A DNA stretch of 64,000 nt from Polaribacter sp. WD7. GTDB lineage: Bacteria > Bacteroidota > Bacteroidia > Flavobacteriales > Flavobacteriaceae. The stretch's first letter is position 1. Each line of letters opens with the position of its first letter. The notes beneath the pieces were generated by a model. That model made no database searches. It saw only the letters and a list, made by a program, of their open reading frames with translations, and was not told the DNA's origin. The DNA lies in contig NZ_QPEJ01000018.1 of NCBI RefSeq assembly GCF_003335085.1, forward strand, positions 682,001 through 746,000, given 5' to 3'. Positions 42,632-51,106 of this stretch are shown here, piece by piece. Made by a program: the position numbers and the translations under genes.

Positions 42632-45600
42632 ATGAGACAGCCATTAGAGCATATTAAAATAAAAAACTTTACAACTGAGTCTGGTGTAAAAACAAATGAA
42701 CTGAATTTGAGTTATCAAATTTTTGGACAACAATTAGGTACAGCACCAGTAATCTTAATCAATCATGCACTAACTGGTAATAGTGAAGTTGGTGGTAAAA
42801 ATGGTTGGTGGAGAGATATTGTTGGTAAAGCAAAAGCAATCAATACCAACAACTATACAGTATTGTCTTTTAATATTCCGGGTAACGGATTTGATGAGTT
42901 TTTAATAGACAATTATAAAGATTTTATTGCTAGAGATATTGCTAGAATTTTTCTAGAAGGCTTGAAAAAACTAAAAATAGAGCAACTTTTTGCTTTGATT
43001 GGAGGTTCTTTAGGCGGCGGAATTGCTTGGGAAATGGTTGTGTTAAAAAATACATTAACGCAGCATTTTATTCCAATAGCAACAGATTGGAAATCTACAG
43101 ATTGGTTAATTGCCAATTGTCAAATTCAAGAACAATTTTTAGTAAACTCTAAAAACCCAGTTCATGATGCGCGCATGCATGCAATGATGTGCTACAGAAC
43201 ACCAGAATCTTTTAAGGAACGTTTTCATCGTTCAAAAAAAGAAAATTCAGAATTCTTTAATGTAGAGAGTTGGTTGTTGCATCATGGTAAAAAGTTACAA
43301 GAACGTTATCAATTGTCATCTTATAAATTGATGAATCAACTTTTAAAAACAATTGATGTTACTGTTGGAGGAGAAAAATCGATTGACGTTTTAGATACAA
43401 TTAGTGCAAATATTCATATTATTGGAGTAGATTCTGATTTGTTTTTTACAGCAGAAGAAAATCGAGAGACTCACAAAAAAATTGCATTAACTAAAGAAAA
43501 TGTAACGTATAATGAAATCAACTCTGTGCATGGTCATGATGCCTTTTTGATAGAATACGATCAATTAGAAAAAATAATTGCACCAATTTTTAATCCAGAT
43601 TTTAAGGATAAAAAAATCAAAATTTTAAAATTTGGAGGAAAATCATTAGCTAATGGAGATGGAATTTACAATGCAATTAACATTATAAAATCCAAAGTTG
43701 AATCCAAAGAAAAAATAGCAATAGTTATTTCTGCTAGAGGAGATACAACTGACAATTTAGAAGAAGTAATTCAGCTTGCTGCTCACAAAAAAGCATATCA
43801 ACAAAAATTACATGATATTGAAAAATACCAAAATATAACAGGTATAAATGTTGATTTTTCTAAAGAATTCAAGCTTGTAAATACACTCTTAGAAGGAATT
43901 TATTTGTTAGGAGATTATAGTAATAAAGTAAAAGACCAAATTTTAGCACAAGGAGAAATTGTAGCAGCTAAAACGGTAACTGCTTTATTGCAAGAAAATG
44001 GAATTCCAGCAAAATTTACAGATACAAGAGGTTTGTTAATTACAGATGATACTTTTGGTAATGCAACCCCTATTAATAGCGTTTCATTAGAGAATATTAG
44101 TAATTATTTTAAAAGAAATAACACAAAAATTAATGTTGTAACTGGTTTTATAGCATCTACTAAAAATAATGAAACAACTACTTTAGGTAGAAATGGTAGT
44201 AATTATTCTGCGGCTTTATTAGCCAATTACCTAGATGCAGCAGAATTACAAAATTATACACATGTTAACGGAATTTTTACTGCAGACCCTAAATTGGTTG
44301 CTGATGCTAAGAAGATAAAAGAATTGTCTTTTTCTGAAGCCAATGAGTTGGCTACTTTTGGTACCCGATTGTTACATGCAAAAACTATAATTCCTTTAGT
44401 AGAAAAAAATATCAACTTACGTATTTTAAATACGTTTAATAACGAAGATCAAGGTACGTTAATTACCTCAAAGTCTTCTAAAACAGGAATTAAAACGATA
44501 TCTACAATAGATGACGTAGCATTATTGAATTTTGAAGGTAGAGGTTTGTTGGGTAAAGTTGGGGTAGATGCTAGAATTTTTAAGGTTTTAAGTGAGTATA
44601 ATATAAGTGTTAGTATTATTTCTCAAGGTTCTTCAGAACGCGGAATTGGTTTTGTTGTAAATAGACAAGATGCAAAAAAAGCAGTAAATGCATTAGAAAA
44701 AGAGTTTGAAAATGATTTTCAATCTCAAGATGTTCATCAAATCTCTGTTATAAAAGAAGTTGCTGTAATTTCTATTATAGGGCAAGATTTAAGCGAGTTT
44801 CATCACCCTTATAACGCGCTTATCAAAAATCAAATTGTGCCCGTATTGTTTAACAACACGGTTACGGGTAAAAATGTAAGTTTGGTGGTAAGAAAAGAAG
44901 AACTAAATAAGGCTGTTAATGTAATTCATGGTCAGGTTTTTGGAGTTACCAAAAAAATAAATATTGCCGTTTTTGGAAAAGGTTTGGTTGGCGGAACCCT
45001 GATTGACCAAATTATTGAAAACACGCAATCAGTTTTAGAAAGGCGCAAAATACAGTTAAATGTTTTTGCGGTTGCAAACTCAAAAAAGATATTATTAAAT
45101 AAAGATGGAGTAGCTATAAGTTGGCAAGACGATTTGATGCATAAAGGAGATAGTTCTAAAACTATAGATGATGTTATTACATTTGCAAAAGAGCATCATT
45201 TAGAAAATTTAATTGCTGTAGATAATACCGCTAGTGTTTCTTTTGTAAGTAACTATATTCCTTTTATTGAGGCTGGTTTTGATTTGGTATCGTGCAATAA
45301 AATAGCAAACACTTTGTCTTTCGAATTTTATCAAGAAGTAAGAAGAAAGTTAAAAGAATATAAAAAGCAATACCTATATGAAACCAACGTAGGTGCAGGT
45401 TTACCATTAATAGATACCATTAGATTGTTGCACGAGTCTGGAGAAAATATTACTAAAATTAGAGGAGTTTTTTCAGGTTCACTAAGCTATTTATTCAATA
45501 CATTTTCAGTAGAAGATGTTCCGTTTTCTAAAGTATTGGAAGAAGCTATAAATAAAGGTTTTACAGAACCAGACCCAAGAGAAGATTTAGGAGGTAATGA

Positions 45601-46024
45601 TGTAGCTAGAAAATTACTCATTTTAGCAAGAGAATTAGATTTAGAAAATGAATTGGATGATGTTAAGATTAAAAATTTAATTCCAAAAAACCTAAGAGAA
45701 AGAACTGCAAATGAGTTTCTTGAAAAAATAGATTTGTTAAATGATGAATATGAACAAATAAAATCAAACCAAAAATCTAATTTTGTATTAAGATATATTG
45801 GAGAACTAAGTGGAGATTTATCTAAAAATAAAGGCGATTTAGCTGTAAAGTTAGTGTCTGTTTCTAAGAATACTCCTTTAGGATCTTTAAAAGGTTCTGA
45901 TGCTATTTTTGAAATTTATACAGAGTCTTATGGAGAGCAACCTATTGTAATTCAAGGAGCAGGAGCAGGATCTAAAGTAACCGCAAGAGGTGTTTTTGGT
46001 GATATTTTAAGACTTGCCAAATAA
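42632..46024 (+). CDS. thrA: Trifunctional homoserine O-acetyltransferase-like / aspartokinase / homoserine dehydrogenase
   Basis: A 1130-residue, three-part fusion. Residues 1-325 are an alpha/beta hydrolase of the MetX type (NHALTGNSEV, nucleophile Ser126 in GGSLGGG, Asp267/269 and His302 in VHGHDAF). Residues 328-775 are an aspartokinase: KFGGKSLA, SARGDTTDNLEE, GRNGSNYSAALLANYL, then two ACT domains (GRGLLGKVGVDARIF). Residues 776-1130 are homoserine dehydrogenase (NAD-binding FGKGLVGG, ETNVGAGLPLIDTI, GVFSGSLSYLFN). Thus one protein covers phosphorylation of aspartate, reduction to homoserine and acetylation of homoserine; aspartate-semialdehyde dehydrogenase is not in the window. It is controlled with metY by the SAM-I riboswitch. 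Confidence 0.93.
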   Translation: MRQPLEHIKIKNFTTESGVKTNELNLSYQIFGQQLGTAPVILINHALTGNSEVGGKNGWWRDIVGKAKAINTNNYTVLSFNIPGNGFDEFLIDNYKDFIARDIARIFLEGLKKLKIEQLFALIGGSLGGGIAWEMVVLKNTLTQHFIPIATDWKSTDWLIANCQIQEQFLVNSKNPVHDARMHAMMCYRTPESFKERFHRSKKENSEFFNVESWLLHHGKKLQERYQLSSYKLMNQLLKTIDVTVGGEKSIDVLDTISANIHIIGVDSDLFFTAEENRETHKKIALTKENVTYNEINSVHGHDAFLIEYDQLEKIIAPIFNPDFKDKKIKILKFGGKSLANGDGIYNAINIIKSKVESKEKIAIVISARGDTTDNLEEVIQLAAHKKAYQQKLHDIEKYQNITGINVDFSKEFKLVNTLLEGIYLLGDYSNKVKDQILAQGEIVAAKTVTALLQENGIPAKFTDTRGLLITDDTFGNATPINSVSLENISNYFKRNNTKINVVTGFIASTKNNETTTLGRNGSNYSAALLANYLDAAELQNYTHVNGIFTADPKLVADAKKIKELSFSEANELATFGTRLLHAKTIIPLVEKNINLRILNTFNNEDQGTLITSKSSKTGIKTISTIDDVALLNFEGRGLLGKVGVDARIFKVLSEYNISVSIISQGSSERGIGFVVNRQDAKKAVNALEKEFENDFQSQDVHQISVIKEVAVISIIGQDLSEFHHPYNALIKNQIVPVLFNNTVTGKNVSLVVRKEELNKAVNVIHGQVFGVTKKINIAVFGKGLVGGTLIDQIIENTQSVLERRKIQLNVFAVANSKKILLNKDGVAISWQDDLMHKGDSSKTIDDVITFAKEHHLENLIAVDNTASVSFVSNYIPFIEAGFDLVSCNKIANTLSFEFYQEVRRKLKEYKKQYLYETNVGAGLPLIDTIRLLHESGENITKIRGVFSGSLSYLFNTFSVEDVPFSKVLEEAINKGFTEPDPREDLGGNDVARKLLILARELDLENELDDVKIKNLIPKNLRERTANEFLEKIDLLNDEYEQIKSNQKSNFVLRYIGELSGDLSKNKGDLAVKLVSVSKNTPLGSLKGSDAIFEIYTESYGEQPIVIQGAGAGSKVTARGVFGDILRLAK

Positions 46025-46031
46025 AAAAAAA

Positions 46032-46110
46032 GACTGTCATTTTGAGCCTTCTTGCGGCAAAGACAATTAATTTTTTTGAACAATGAGAAAAAATTGTGTC
46101 AAGACATCGA
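46032..46110 (+). repeat. Dispersed intergenic repeat, family B
   Basis: It begins GACTGTCATTTTGAGCC, continues with AATTTTTTTGAA and ends TTGTGTCAAGACATCGA. Relatives lie at about 18044-18088, 54579-54641 and 62078-62125. Confidence 0.6.
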
Positions 46111-46157
46111 TATTAAAATAATTAGTTTACAAAAAGACGATAGTTTACATAATAGAA

Positions 46158-47327
46158 ATGAAGAAAAACTTTGAAACCCAAGCTATAAGAACTCAGACTG
46201 AAAGAACTCAGTTTTCTGAACATTCAACACCATTATATTTAACTTCAAGTTTTGTTTTTGATGATGCAGAAGAGATGCGTGCTTCTTTTGCAGAAGAAAA
46301 ACAAAGAAACTTATACAGTAGATTTACAAATCCTAATACAACTGAATTTGTTGATAAAATTGTAGCTATGGAAGGAGCAGCAGCTGGGTATGCTTTTGCT
46401 ACTGGTATGTCTGCCATTTTTTCTTCATTTGCAGCATTGTTAAATGCAGGAGATCATATTGTTTCTTGTAGATCTGTATTTGGTTCAACACACAGTATGT
46501 TTACCAAATACTTGCCAAAATGGAATATTGAAACGTCTTATTTTAAGGTAGATGAAGTTGATATAGTAGAAAGTTTAATCAAAGAGAATACAAAAATTTT
46601 ATACATAGAAACACCTACAAATCCTGCAGTCGATATTTTAGATTTAGAATTAATTGGCAGTATAGCAAAAAAATATAATCTAATTTTTATTGTAGACAAT
46701 TGCTTTGCAACTCCATACATTCAACAACCAATCAAGTTTGGTGCAGATTTGGTAATCCATTCAGCTACAAAATTGATAGATGGTCAAGGTCGTGTTTTAG
46801 GAGGAGTTACTGTTGGGCGAGAAGATTTAATAAGAGAGATTTATTTATTTGCTAGAAATACAGGGCCTGCAATGTCACCTTTTAATGCATGGGTATTGTC
46901 AAAAAGTTTAGAAACGCTATCTATCAGAGTTGAAAAACACTGCGAAAATGCGCTAAAATTAGCTGAGTTTTTAGAAACGAACCCCAATGTAGAATTGGTA
47001 AAATATCCTTTTTTACAATCACATCCTCAATACAAAGTGGCTCAAAAACAAATGAAGTTAGGAGGTAACATAGTTGCTTTTGAAATTAAAGGAGGGATAG
47101 AAGCTGGGAGAAAATTTTTAGATAGTATAAAAATGTGTTCACTTTCTGCAAATTTAGGAGATACAAGAACTATTGTTACTCACCCATCATCAACCACACA
47201 TGGGCGTTTATCAGAAGAAGATCGATTAGAAGTTGGAATAACAGATGGATTAGTAAGAGTTTCAGTAGGTTTAGAAAATGTAGAAGATATCATTTTAGAT
47301 GTTCAACAAGCATTAGAAGTAAATTAA
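46158..47327 (+). CDS. metZ: Trans-sulfuration enzyme family PLP protein, probable O-succinyl/acetylhomoserine sulfhydrylase
   Basis: A 389-residue PLP enzyme of the Cys/Met-metabolism family. Visible are FETQAIRTQTERTQFSEHSTPLYLTSSFVFDD, the EGAAAGYAFATGMSA phosphate-binding loop, and the PLP Lys in HSATKLIDGQGRVLGG. The end is GLENVEDIILDVQQAL. The start ETQAIRTQ...EHS and the GQGRVLGG motif favour the MetZ-type sulfhydrylase over cystathionine gamma-synthase, but both reactions remain possible. It follows the aspartokinase fusion, separated by a dispersed repeat. It would supply a second route from activated homoserine to homocysteine. Confidence 0.87.
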   Translation: MKKNFETQAIRTQTERTQFSEHSTPLYLTSSFVFDDAEEMRASFAEEKQRNLYSRFTNPNTTEFVDKIVAMEGAAAGYAFATGMSAIFSSFAALLNAGDHIVSCRSVFGSTHSMFTKYLPKWNIETSYFKVDEVDIVESLIKENTKILYIETPTNPAVDILDLELIGSIAKKYNLIFIVDNCFATPYIQQPIKFGADLVIHSATKLIDGQGRVLGGVTVGREDLIREIYLFARNTGPAMSPFNAWVLSKSLETLSIRVEKHCENALKLAEFLETNPNVELVKYPFLQSHPQYKVAQKQMKLGGNIVAFEIKGGIEAGRKFLDSIKMCSLSANLGDTRTIVTHPSSTTHGRLSEEDRLEVGITDGLVRVSVGLENVEDIILDVQQALEVN

Positions 47328-47355
47328 TTAGATTTATTTTGCTTAGTTTTGCTAT

Positions 47356-47769
47356 ATGCTTTCTAAAAAAACAAAATACGGAATTAAAGCACTTACTTTT
47401 TTAGCAAGGCAAGAAGGAAATATTCCTGTTCAAATTGCCACGATATCTAATAGTGAAAATATTTCTTTAAAGTTTTTAGAAAGCATATTGCTAACACTTC
47501 GAAAAAACGGTTTTTTAGGTTCTAAAAAAGGAAAAGGTGGTGGTTATTACTTATTAAAAAAACCAAAAGACATTCAAATGACATCGGTCATGCGTGTTTT
47601 AGAAGGACCAATAGCAATGGTGCCTTGTGTAAGTTTAAATTTTTACGAAAAATGTGCTGATTGTCCTGATGAAAATACATGTGCAGTTCACAAACTAATG
47701 ATTCAAGTTAGAGACAGTTCATTAGAAATCTTTAGAAACACAACGCTGGCAGATCTCTGTGATTGCTAA
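47356..47769 (+). CDS. Rrf2-family regulator with four Cys, probable sulfur/cysteine regulator
   Basis: A 137-residue winged-helix regulator of the Rrf2 family (IscR, CymR, NsrR). It has MLSKKTKYGIKALTFLARQEGN, the recognition region NISLKFLESILLTLRKNGFL and the wing GSKKGKGGGYYLLKKP. Near the C-terminus are four Cys in the pattern C-x8-C-x2-C-x5-C, which could hold an iron-sulfur cluster or act as a redox or sulfur sensor. It lies between metZ and the sulfate-assimilation operon, whose leader carries two copies of an 18-base site that may be its target. TAGTTTTG at 47344-47351, only 4 bases before the ATG, hints at a near-leaderless transcript. Confidence 0.9.
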   Translation: MLSKKTKYGIKALTFLARQEGNIPVQIATISNSENISLKFLESILLTLRKNGFLGSKKGKGGGYYLLKKPKDIQMTSVMRVLEGPIAMVPCVSLNFYEKCADCPDENTCAVHKLMIQVRDSSLEIFRNTTLADLCDC

Positions 47770-47857
47770 AAACCTTCAATTAAAGCAATGTTTATTTTAG
47801 AACGATAACCTTGTAGTAATTACATATTCTTAAAAATTTCTATATTTTTTTATTAAT

Positions 47858-47875
47858 CTACTAAATCTATAGGGT
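47858..47875. promoter_or_regulatory. Candidate regulator site 1 before the cys operon
   Basis: CTACTAAATCTATAGGGT, matching the site at 47938-47955 in 15 of 18 bases. It lies upstream of the candidate -7 box at 47924. Confidence 0.55.
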
Positions 47876-47923
47876 TTAGCTTATTTTTAAGTTTTTTATA
47901 CGACTATAATGTAATATTTGATG

Positions 47924-47931
47924 TATGTTTG
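47924..47931 (+). promoter_or_regulatory. Candidate -7 box of the cys operon
   Basis: TATGTTTG, between the two candidate regulator sites. No TTG -33 element at 19-21 bases is seen, which would suit an activator-dependent promoter. Confidence 0.5.
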
Positions 47932-47937
47932 CATACC

Positions 47938-47955
47938 CTACTAAACAAATAGGGT
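47938..47955. promoter_or_regulatory. Candidate regulator site 2 before the cys operon
   Basis: CTACTAAACAAATAGGGT, flanked so that ACCCTA and TAGGGT form an inverted repeat nine bases apart. It covers the likely transcription start. Confidence 0.6.
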
Positions 47956-47975
47956 AATATTTGAATTGATTTTTT

Positions 47976-48239
47976 ATGATTTTAAACCAAATCATTTTTA
48001 GCAAAAAAACACAGGGTAAGGGTTTTGAAGAAGATAAGAACTCTGAAAAACCTTTACGCAGTGTTATAAAGGCTTTAAGCTGGAGAGTTGTAGGAACACT
48101 AGATACATTAGTGGTTTCTTATATTTTAACAGGAGAAATAGCTCTAGCAACCTCAATAGCATCAGTAGATTTTTTAACAAAGTTGATTTTGTATTTCTTT
48201 CACGAAAGAATCTGGAATAAAATAAAATGGGGAAAATAA
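47976..48239 (+). CDS. DUF2061 small membrane protein of sulfate-assimilation operons
   Basis: An 87-residue protein with a polar N-terminus and then KPLRSVIKALSWRVVGTLDTLVVSYILTG, the DUF2061 signature, followed by a second hydrophobic stretch (IALATSIASVDFLTKLILYFFHERIW). It probably spans the inner membrane twice. DUF2061 proteins often sit in cysteine or sulfate-assimilation operons, but their role is not established; a part in sulfate or sulfite passage is speculation. Its stop overlaps the cysH start (TAATG), so the two are translationally coupled. It is the first gene of the operon. Confidence 0.85.
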   Translation: MILNQIIFSKKTQGKGFEEDKNSEKPLRSVIKALSWRVVGTLDTLVVSYILTGEIALATSIASVDFLTKLILYFFHERIWNKIKWGK

Positions 48240-48853
48240 TGAACCTAAATTTAGAACAAGTAAATAAAGAATTACAAGGTAAAAGTCCATCAGAAATTAT
48301 TACATGGGCTATTTCTTTATCAGAAAACCCAGTAATTACTACAAATTTTAGACCTTACGAAGTGGCCATCTTAAAAGCAGTTACCGAGGTTAAAAAAGAT
48401 ATTAAAGTAATTTGGTGTGATACAGGTTATAATACTGTACAGACTTATAAACATGCAGAAGAAATTATTCAAAAATTGAATTTAAATATTCATTTGTATG
48501 TGCCAAAGCAAACCGTTGCGCATAGAAACATTGTGTTAGGAGTGCCATCTATTGATGATCCAAAACACGCAGTTTTTACAAAGCAAGTAAAACTAGAGCC
48601 ATTCTCTAGAGCTATGGCAGAACATCAACCAGATGTTTGGTTTACAAACTTAAGAAAAGGGCAAACAGCTTTTAGAGATAGTATAGATGTAGTTTCTCAA
48701 AGTAAAGATGGTATTGTAAAAGTAAGTCCTTTTTACAATTGGTCTGATGAAGAGTTAGATACTTATCTAGAAGAAAGAGAATTGCCGAATGAATTTACAT
48801 ATTTCGATCCGACAAAAGTAGAGAGTAACCGCGAATGTGGTTTACACATCTAA
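48239..48853 (+). CDS. cysH: Phosphoadenylyl-sulfate (or adenylyl-sulfate) reductase
   Basis: A 204-residue reductase that turns activated sulfate (PAPS or APS) into sulfite using thioredoxin. The start is taken at the ATG at 48239, which overlaps the previous stop. Visible motifs are WCDTGYNTVQTYKHAEEI in the nucleotide-binding PP-loop fold, FTNLRKGQTAFRDSI, PFYNWSDEELDTYLEE and the C-terminal catalytic ECGLHI. The only other Cys is the one in WCDTGYN, so the CC...CxxC ligands of Fe-S APS reductases are missing. That favours PAPS as substrate, yet no cysC kinase lies in the window. The gene is co-operonic with cysDN. Confidence 0.92.
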   Translation: MNLNLEQVNKELQGKSPSEIITWAISLSENPVITTNFRPYEVAILKAVTEVKKDIKVIWCDTGYNTVQTYKHAEEIIQKLNLNIHLYVPKQTVAHRNIVLGVPSIDDPKHAVFTKQVKLEPFSRAMAEHQPDVWFTNLRKGQTAFRDSIDVVSQSKDGIVKVSPFYNWSDEELDTYLEERELPNEFTYFDPTKVESNRECGLHI

Positions 48854-48865
48854 AAAAATATAAAA

Positions 48866-49771
48866 ATGAGCAAAGAGACAATACAAGTAGATGCTTTAGA
48901 AAGTGAAGCAATTTTTATTTTTAGAGAAGTAGTTGCACAGTTTGAAAAACCTGTGTTGCTGTTTTCTGGAGGAAAAGACAGTATAACGTTAGTGCGTTTG
49001 GCACAAAAAGCATTTTATCCTGCAAAAATTCCTTTTCCTTTAATGCATATCGATACTGGACACAATTTTCCGGAGACTATAGAATTTAGAGACAGATTAG
49101 TTGAAGAATTAGGGGTTGAGTTGATTGTAAGAAATGTACAAGATAATATCGATTCTGGACGAGTTAAAGAAGAGACAGGAAGATACGCAAGTAGAAATAT
49201 GTTGCAAACGGAAACTTTATTAGATGCCATTGAAGAGTTTGGTTTTGACGCATGTATTGGAGGAGCTAGAAGAGATGAAGAAAAAGCGAGAGCAAAAGAA
49301 AGAATCTTTTCTGTTAGAGATGATTTTGGACAATGGGATGAGAAAAATCAACGTCCAGAAGTATTTGATATGTTAAACGGTCGTATAGATTTAGGCCAGA
49401 ATGTACGTGTTTTTCCAATTTCTAACTGGACAGAATTAGACGTTTGGTCTTATATAGAACAAGAGGAAATTGAAATTCCTTCTATTTATTTTGCACACAA
49501 AAGAAAAACATTTGTTAGAGACGGTATGATATGGTCTGCAGATGATGCTGTTGTGTATAGAGATGAAGAGGAAGAAGTAGTAGAAAGAATGGTTCGATTT
49601 AGAACTGTAGGAGATATGAGTTGTACCGCTGCAGTATTGTCAGATGCAGTAGATATCGTAAAAGTTGTTGAAGAAATTAGAGATTCTTCCATTTCAGAAA
49701 GAGGTGCAAGAATTGACGATAAGCGTTCGGAAGCAGCAATGGAAAAACGTAAACAACAAGGGTATTTCTAA
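48866..49771 (+). CDS. cysD: Sulfate adenylyltransferase subunit 2
   Basis: A 301-residue ATP sulfurylase catalytic subunit. It has the PP-loop FSGGKDSITLVRLAQKA, the segment MHIDTGHNFPETIEFRD, DACIGGARRDEEKARAKER and RVFPISNWTELDVWSYIE. The end, RFRTVGDMSCTAAV and KRSEAAMEKRKQQGYF, is typical. With CysN it forms APS from sulfate and ATP, driven by GTP hydrolysis, in the cytoplasm. It lies 12 bases after cysH; cysN follows after an 80-base gap with a hairpin. Confidence 0.97.
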   Translation: MSKETIQVDALESEAIFIFREVVAQFEKPVLLFSGGKDSITLVRLAQKAFYPAKIPFPLMHIDTGHNFPETIEFRDRLVEELGVELIVRNVQDNIDSGRVKEETGRYASRNMLQTETLLDAIEEFGFDACIGGARRDEEKARAKERIFSVRDDFGQWDEKNQRPEVFDMLNGRIDLGQNVRVFPISNWTELDVWSYIEQEEIEIPSIYFAHKRKTFVRDGMIWSADDAVVYRDEEEEVVERMVRFRTVGDMSCTAAVLSDAVDIVKVVEEIRDSSISERGARIDDKRSEAAMEKRKQQGYF

Positions 49772-49782
49772 ATTATAGTTAC

Positions 49783-49830
49783 TGGTTTTTAGTTGGTAGT
49801 TTTTAGTGAATAACCAACAACCATAAACCA
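49783..49830. repeat. Imperfect hairpin in the cysD-cysN gap
   Basis: TGGTTT and GTTGGT on the left pair with ACCAAC and AAACCA on the right, loop about 15 bases. The gap is unusually G/T-rich on one side and C/A-rich on the other. This is a style of simple dispersed repeat in flavobacteria, or possibly an mRNA processing or attenuation site. Confidence 0.45.
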
Positions 49831-49850
49831 ATAACCACAAAATAATAAAA

Positions 49851-51098
49851 ATGAAAGTATTAAAAATAGCAACAGCAGGTAGTGTAGATGATGGTAAAAG
49901 TACCTTGATTGGTCGTATTTTATACGATACAAAATCACTAACTGATGATAAATTAGAAGCCATAGAAGAAAAAAGTCGCCAAAGAGGGTTTGATTATTTA
50001 GACTTTTCTTTAGCAACAGATGGTTTAGTAGCAGAAAGAGAACAGGGAATTACTATTGATGTAGCACATATTTATTTTTCTACACCTTCAAAAAGTTTCA
50101 TTATTGCAGATACTCCTGGGCATATAGAATATACCAGAAACATGGTAACTGGTGCTTCTACAGCACAAGCTTCTATTGTTTTAATTGATGCTAGAAACGG
50201 GGTTGTAGAGCAAACGTACAGACACTTTTTCATCAATAATTTATTGAGAATTAAAGATGTTGTAATTGCTGTAAATAAAATGGATTTGGTTGACTTTTCT
50301 GAAGAAAAATTCAATGCAATCAAAGGAGAAATCGAATACTTAGCTAGTAAAAGCGAGTACAAAGGTCAAAATTTAACGTTTATTCCATTATCTGCCTTAA
50401 AAGGAGATAACGTAGTAGATAAGTCTGATAATATGGATTGGTATCAAGGGGAAACCTTAATGCACCATTTAGAAAGATTAGATGCAGATGATATTAATGA
50501 TGAATCTCAAACTCGTTTTCCTGTACAAACGGTTATCAGACCAAAAACGGAAGAGTATCATGATTATAGAGGGTATGCAGGTAAAATTTACGGAGGAGAT
50601 ATAGAAGTAGGAGATGAAGTTGCAGTACTTCCATCTTTAACGACATCTAAGGTTAAGAGTATTAATTTCTTTGATAAAGAATATCAAAAAGCAAAAAGAG
50701 GAAGTTCTGTTACCATTACTTTAGAAGACAACGTTAATGTAAGCAGAGGAGATATGTTGGTAAAAGTAGCTGAACAGCCAACCATAGCAAAACAATTAGA
50801 TGCTACAATTTGTTGGATGGATAAAGAACCTTTACAAGCATCACAAAGATACTATATCAAACACGGTGTAAACGATGCTCAGGCAAAAATTACACAACTA
50901 AAAAGTATTATTAAAACAGATTTTTCTGGGGTAGAAGAAAATCCATCAGAATTAGAGTTAAATCAAATAGGAGATATACAATTAAAATTAAGTAAACCAT
51001 TGTCTTTCGATGCTTATAAAGACAACAAATCTAATGGTTCATTTATTTTAATTAATCCAAAAACAAACAATACTGTAGGAGTAGGTTTTATAAAATAG
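49851..51098 (+). CDS. cysN: Sulfate adenylyltransferase subunit 1 (GTPase)
   Basis: A 415-residue translation-factor-type GTPase that activates CysD. G1 is GSVDDGKSTLIGRILYDT, G2 lies in EREQGITIDVAHIYF, G3 is DTPGHIEYTRNMVTGAS and G4 is NKMD. Two beta-barrel domains follow (FPVQTVIRPKTEEYHDYRGYAGKIYGG). It ends after the EF-Tu-like part, so there is no fused APS kinase (CysC) domain. The next gene begins 8 bases after its stop. Confidence 0.97.
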   Translation: MKVLKIATAGSVDDGKSTLIGRILYDTKSLTDDKLEAIEEKSRQRGFDYLDFSLATDGLVAEREQGITIDVAHIYFSTPSKSFIIADTPGHIEYTRNMVTGASTAQASIVLIDARNGVVEQTYRHFFINNLLRIKDVVIAVNKMDLVDFSEEKFNAIKGEIEYLASKSEYKGQNLTFIPLSALKGDNVVDKSDNMDWYQGETLMHHLERLDADDINDESQTRFPVQTVIRPKTEEYHDYRGYAGKIYGGDIEVGDEVAVLPSLTTSKVKSINFFDKEYQKAKRGSSVTITLEDNVNVSRGDMLVKVAEQPTIAKQLDATICWMDKEPLQASQRYYIKHGVNDAQAKITQLKSIIKTDFSGVEENPSELELNQIGDIQLKLSKPLSFDAYKDNKSNGSFILINPKTNNTVGVGFIK

Positions 51099-51106
51099 AT
51101 AACGAG

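Noticed and set aside
47135..47404. An 89-residue plus-strand ORF
   Set aside because: It overlaps the end of metZ and the start of the Rrf2 gene in another frame and has a composition unlike a real protein.
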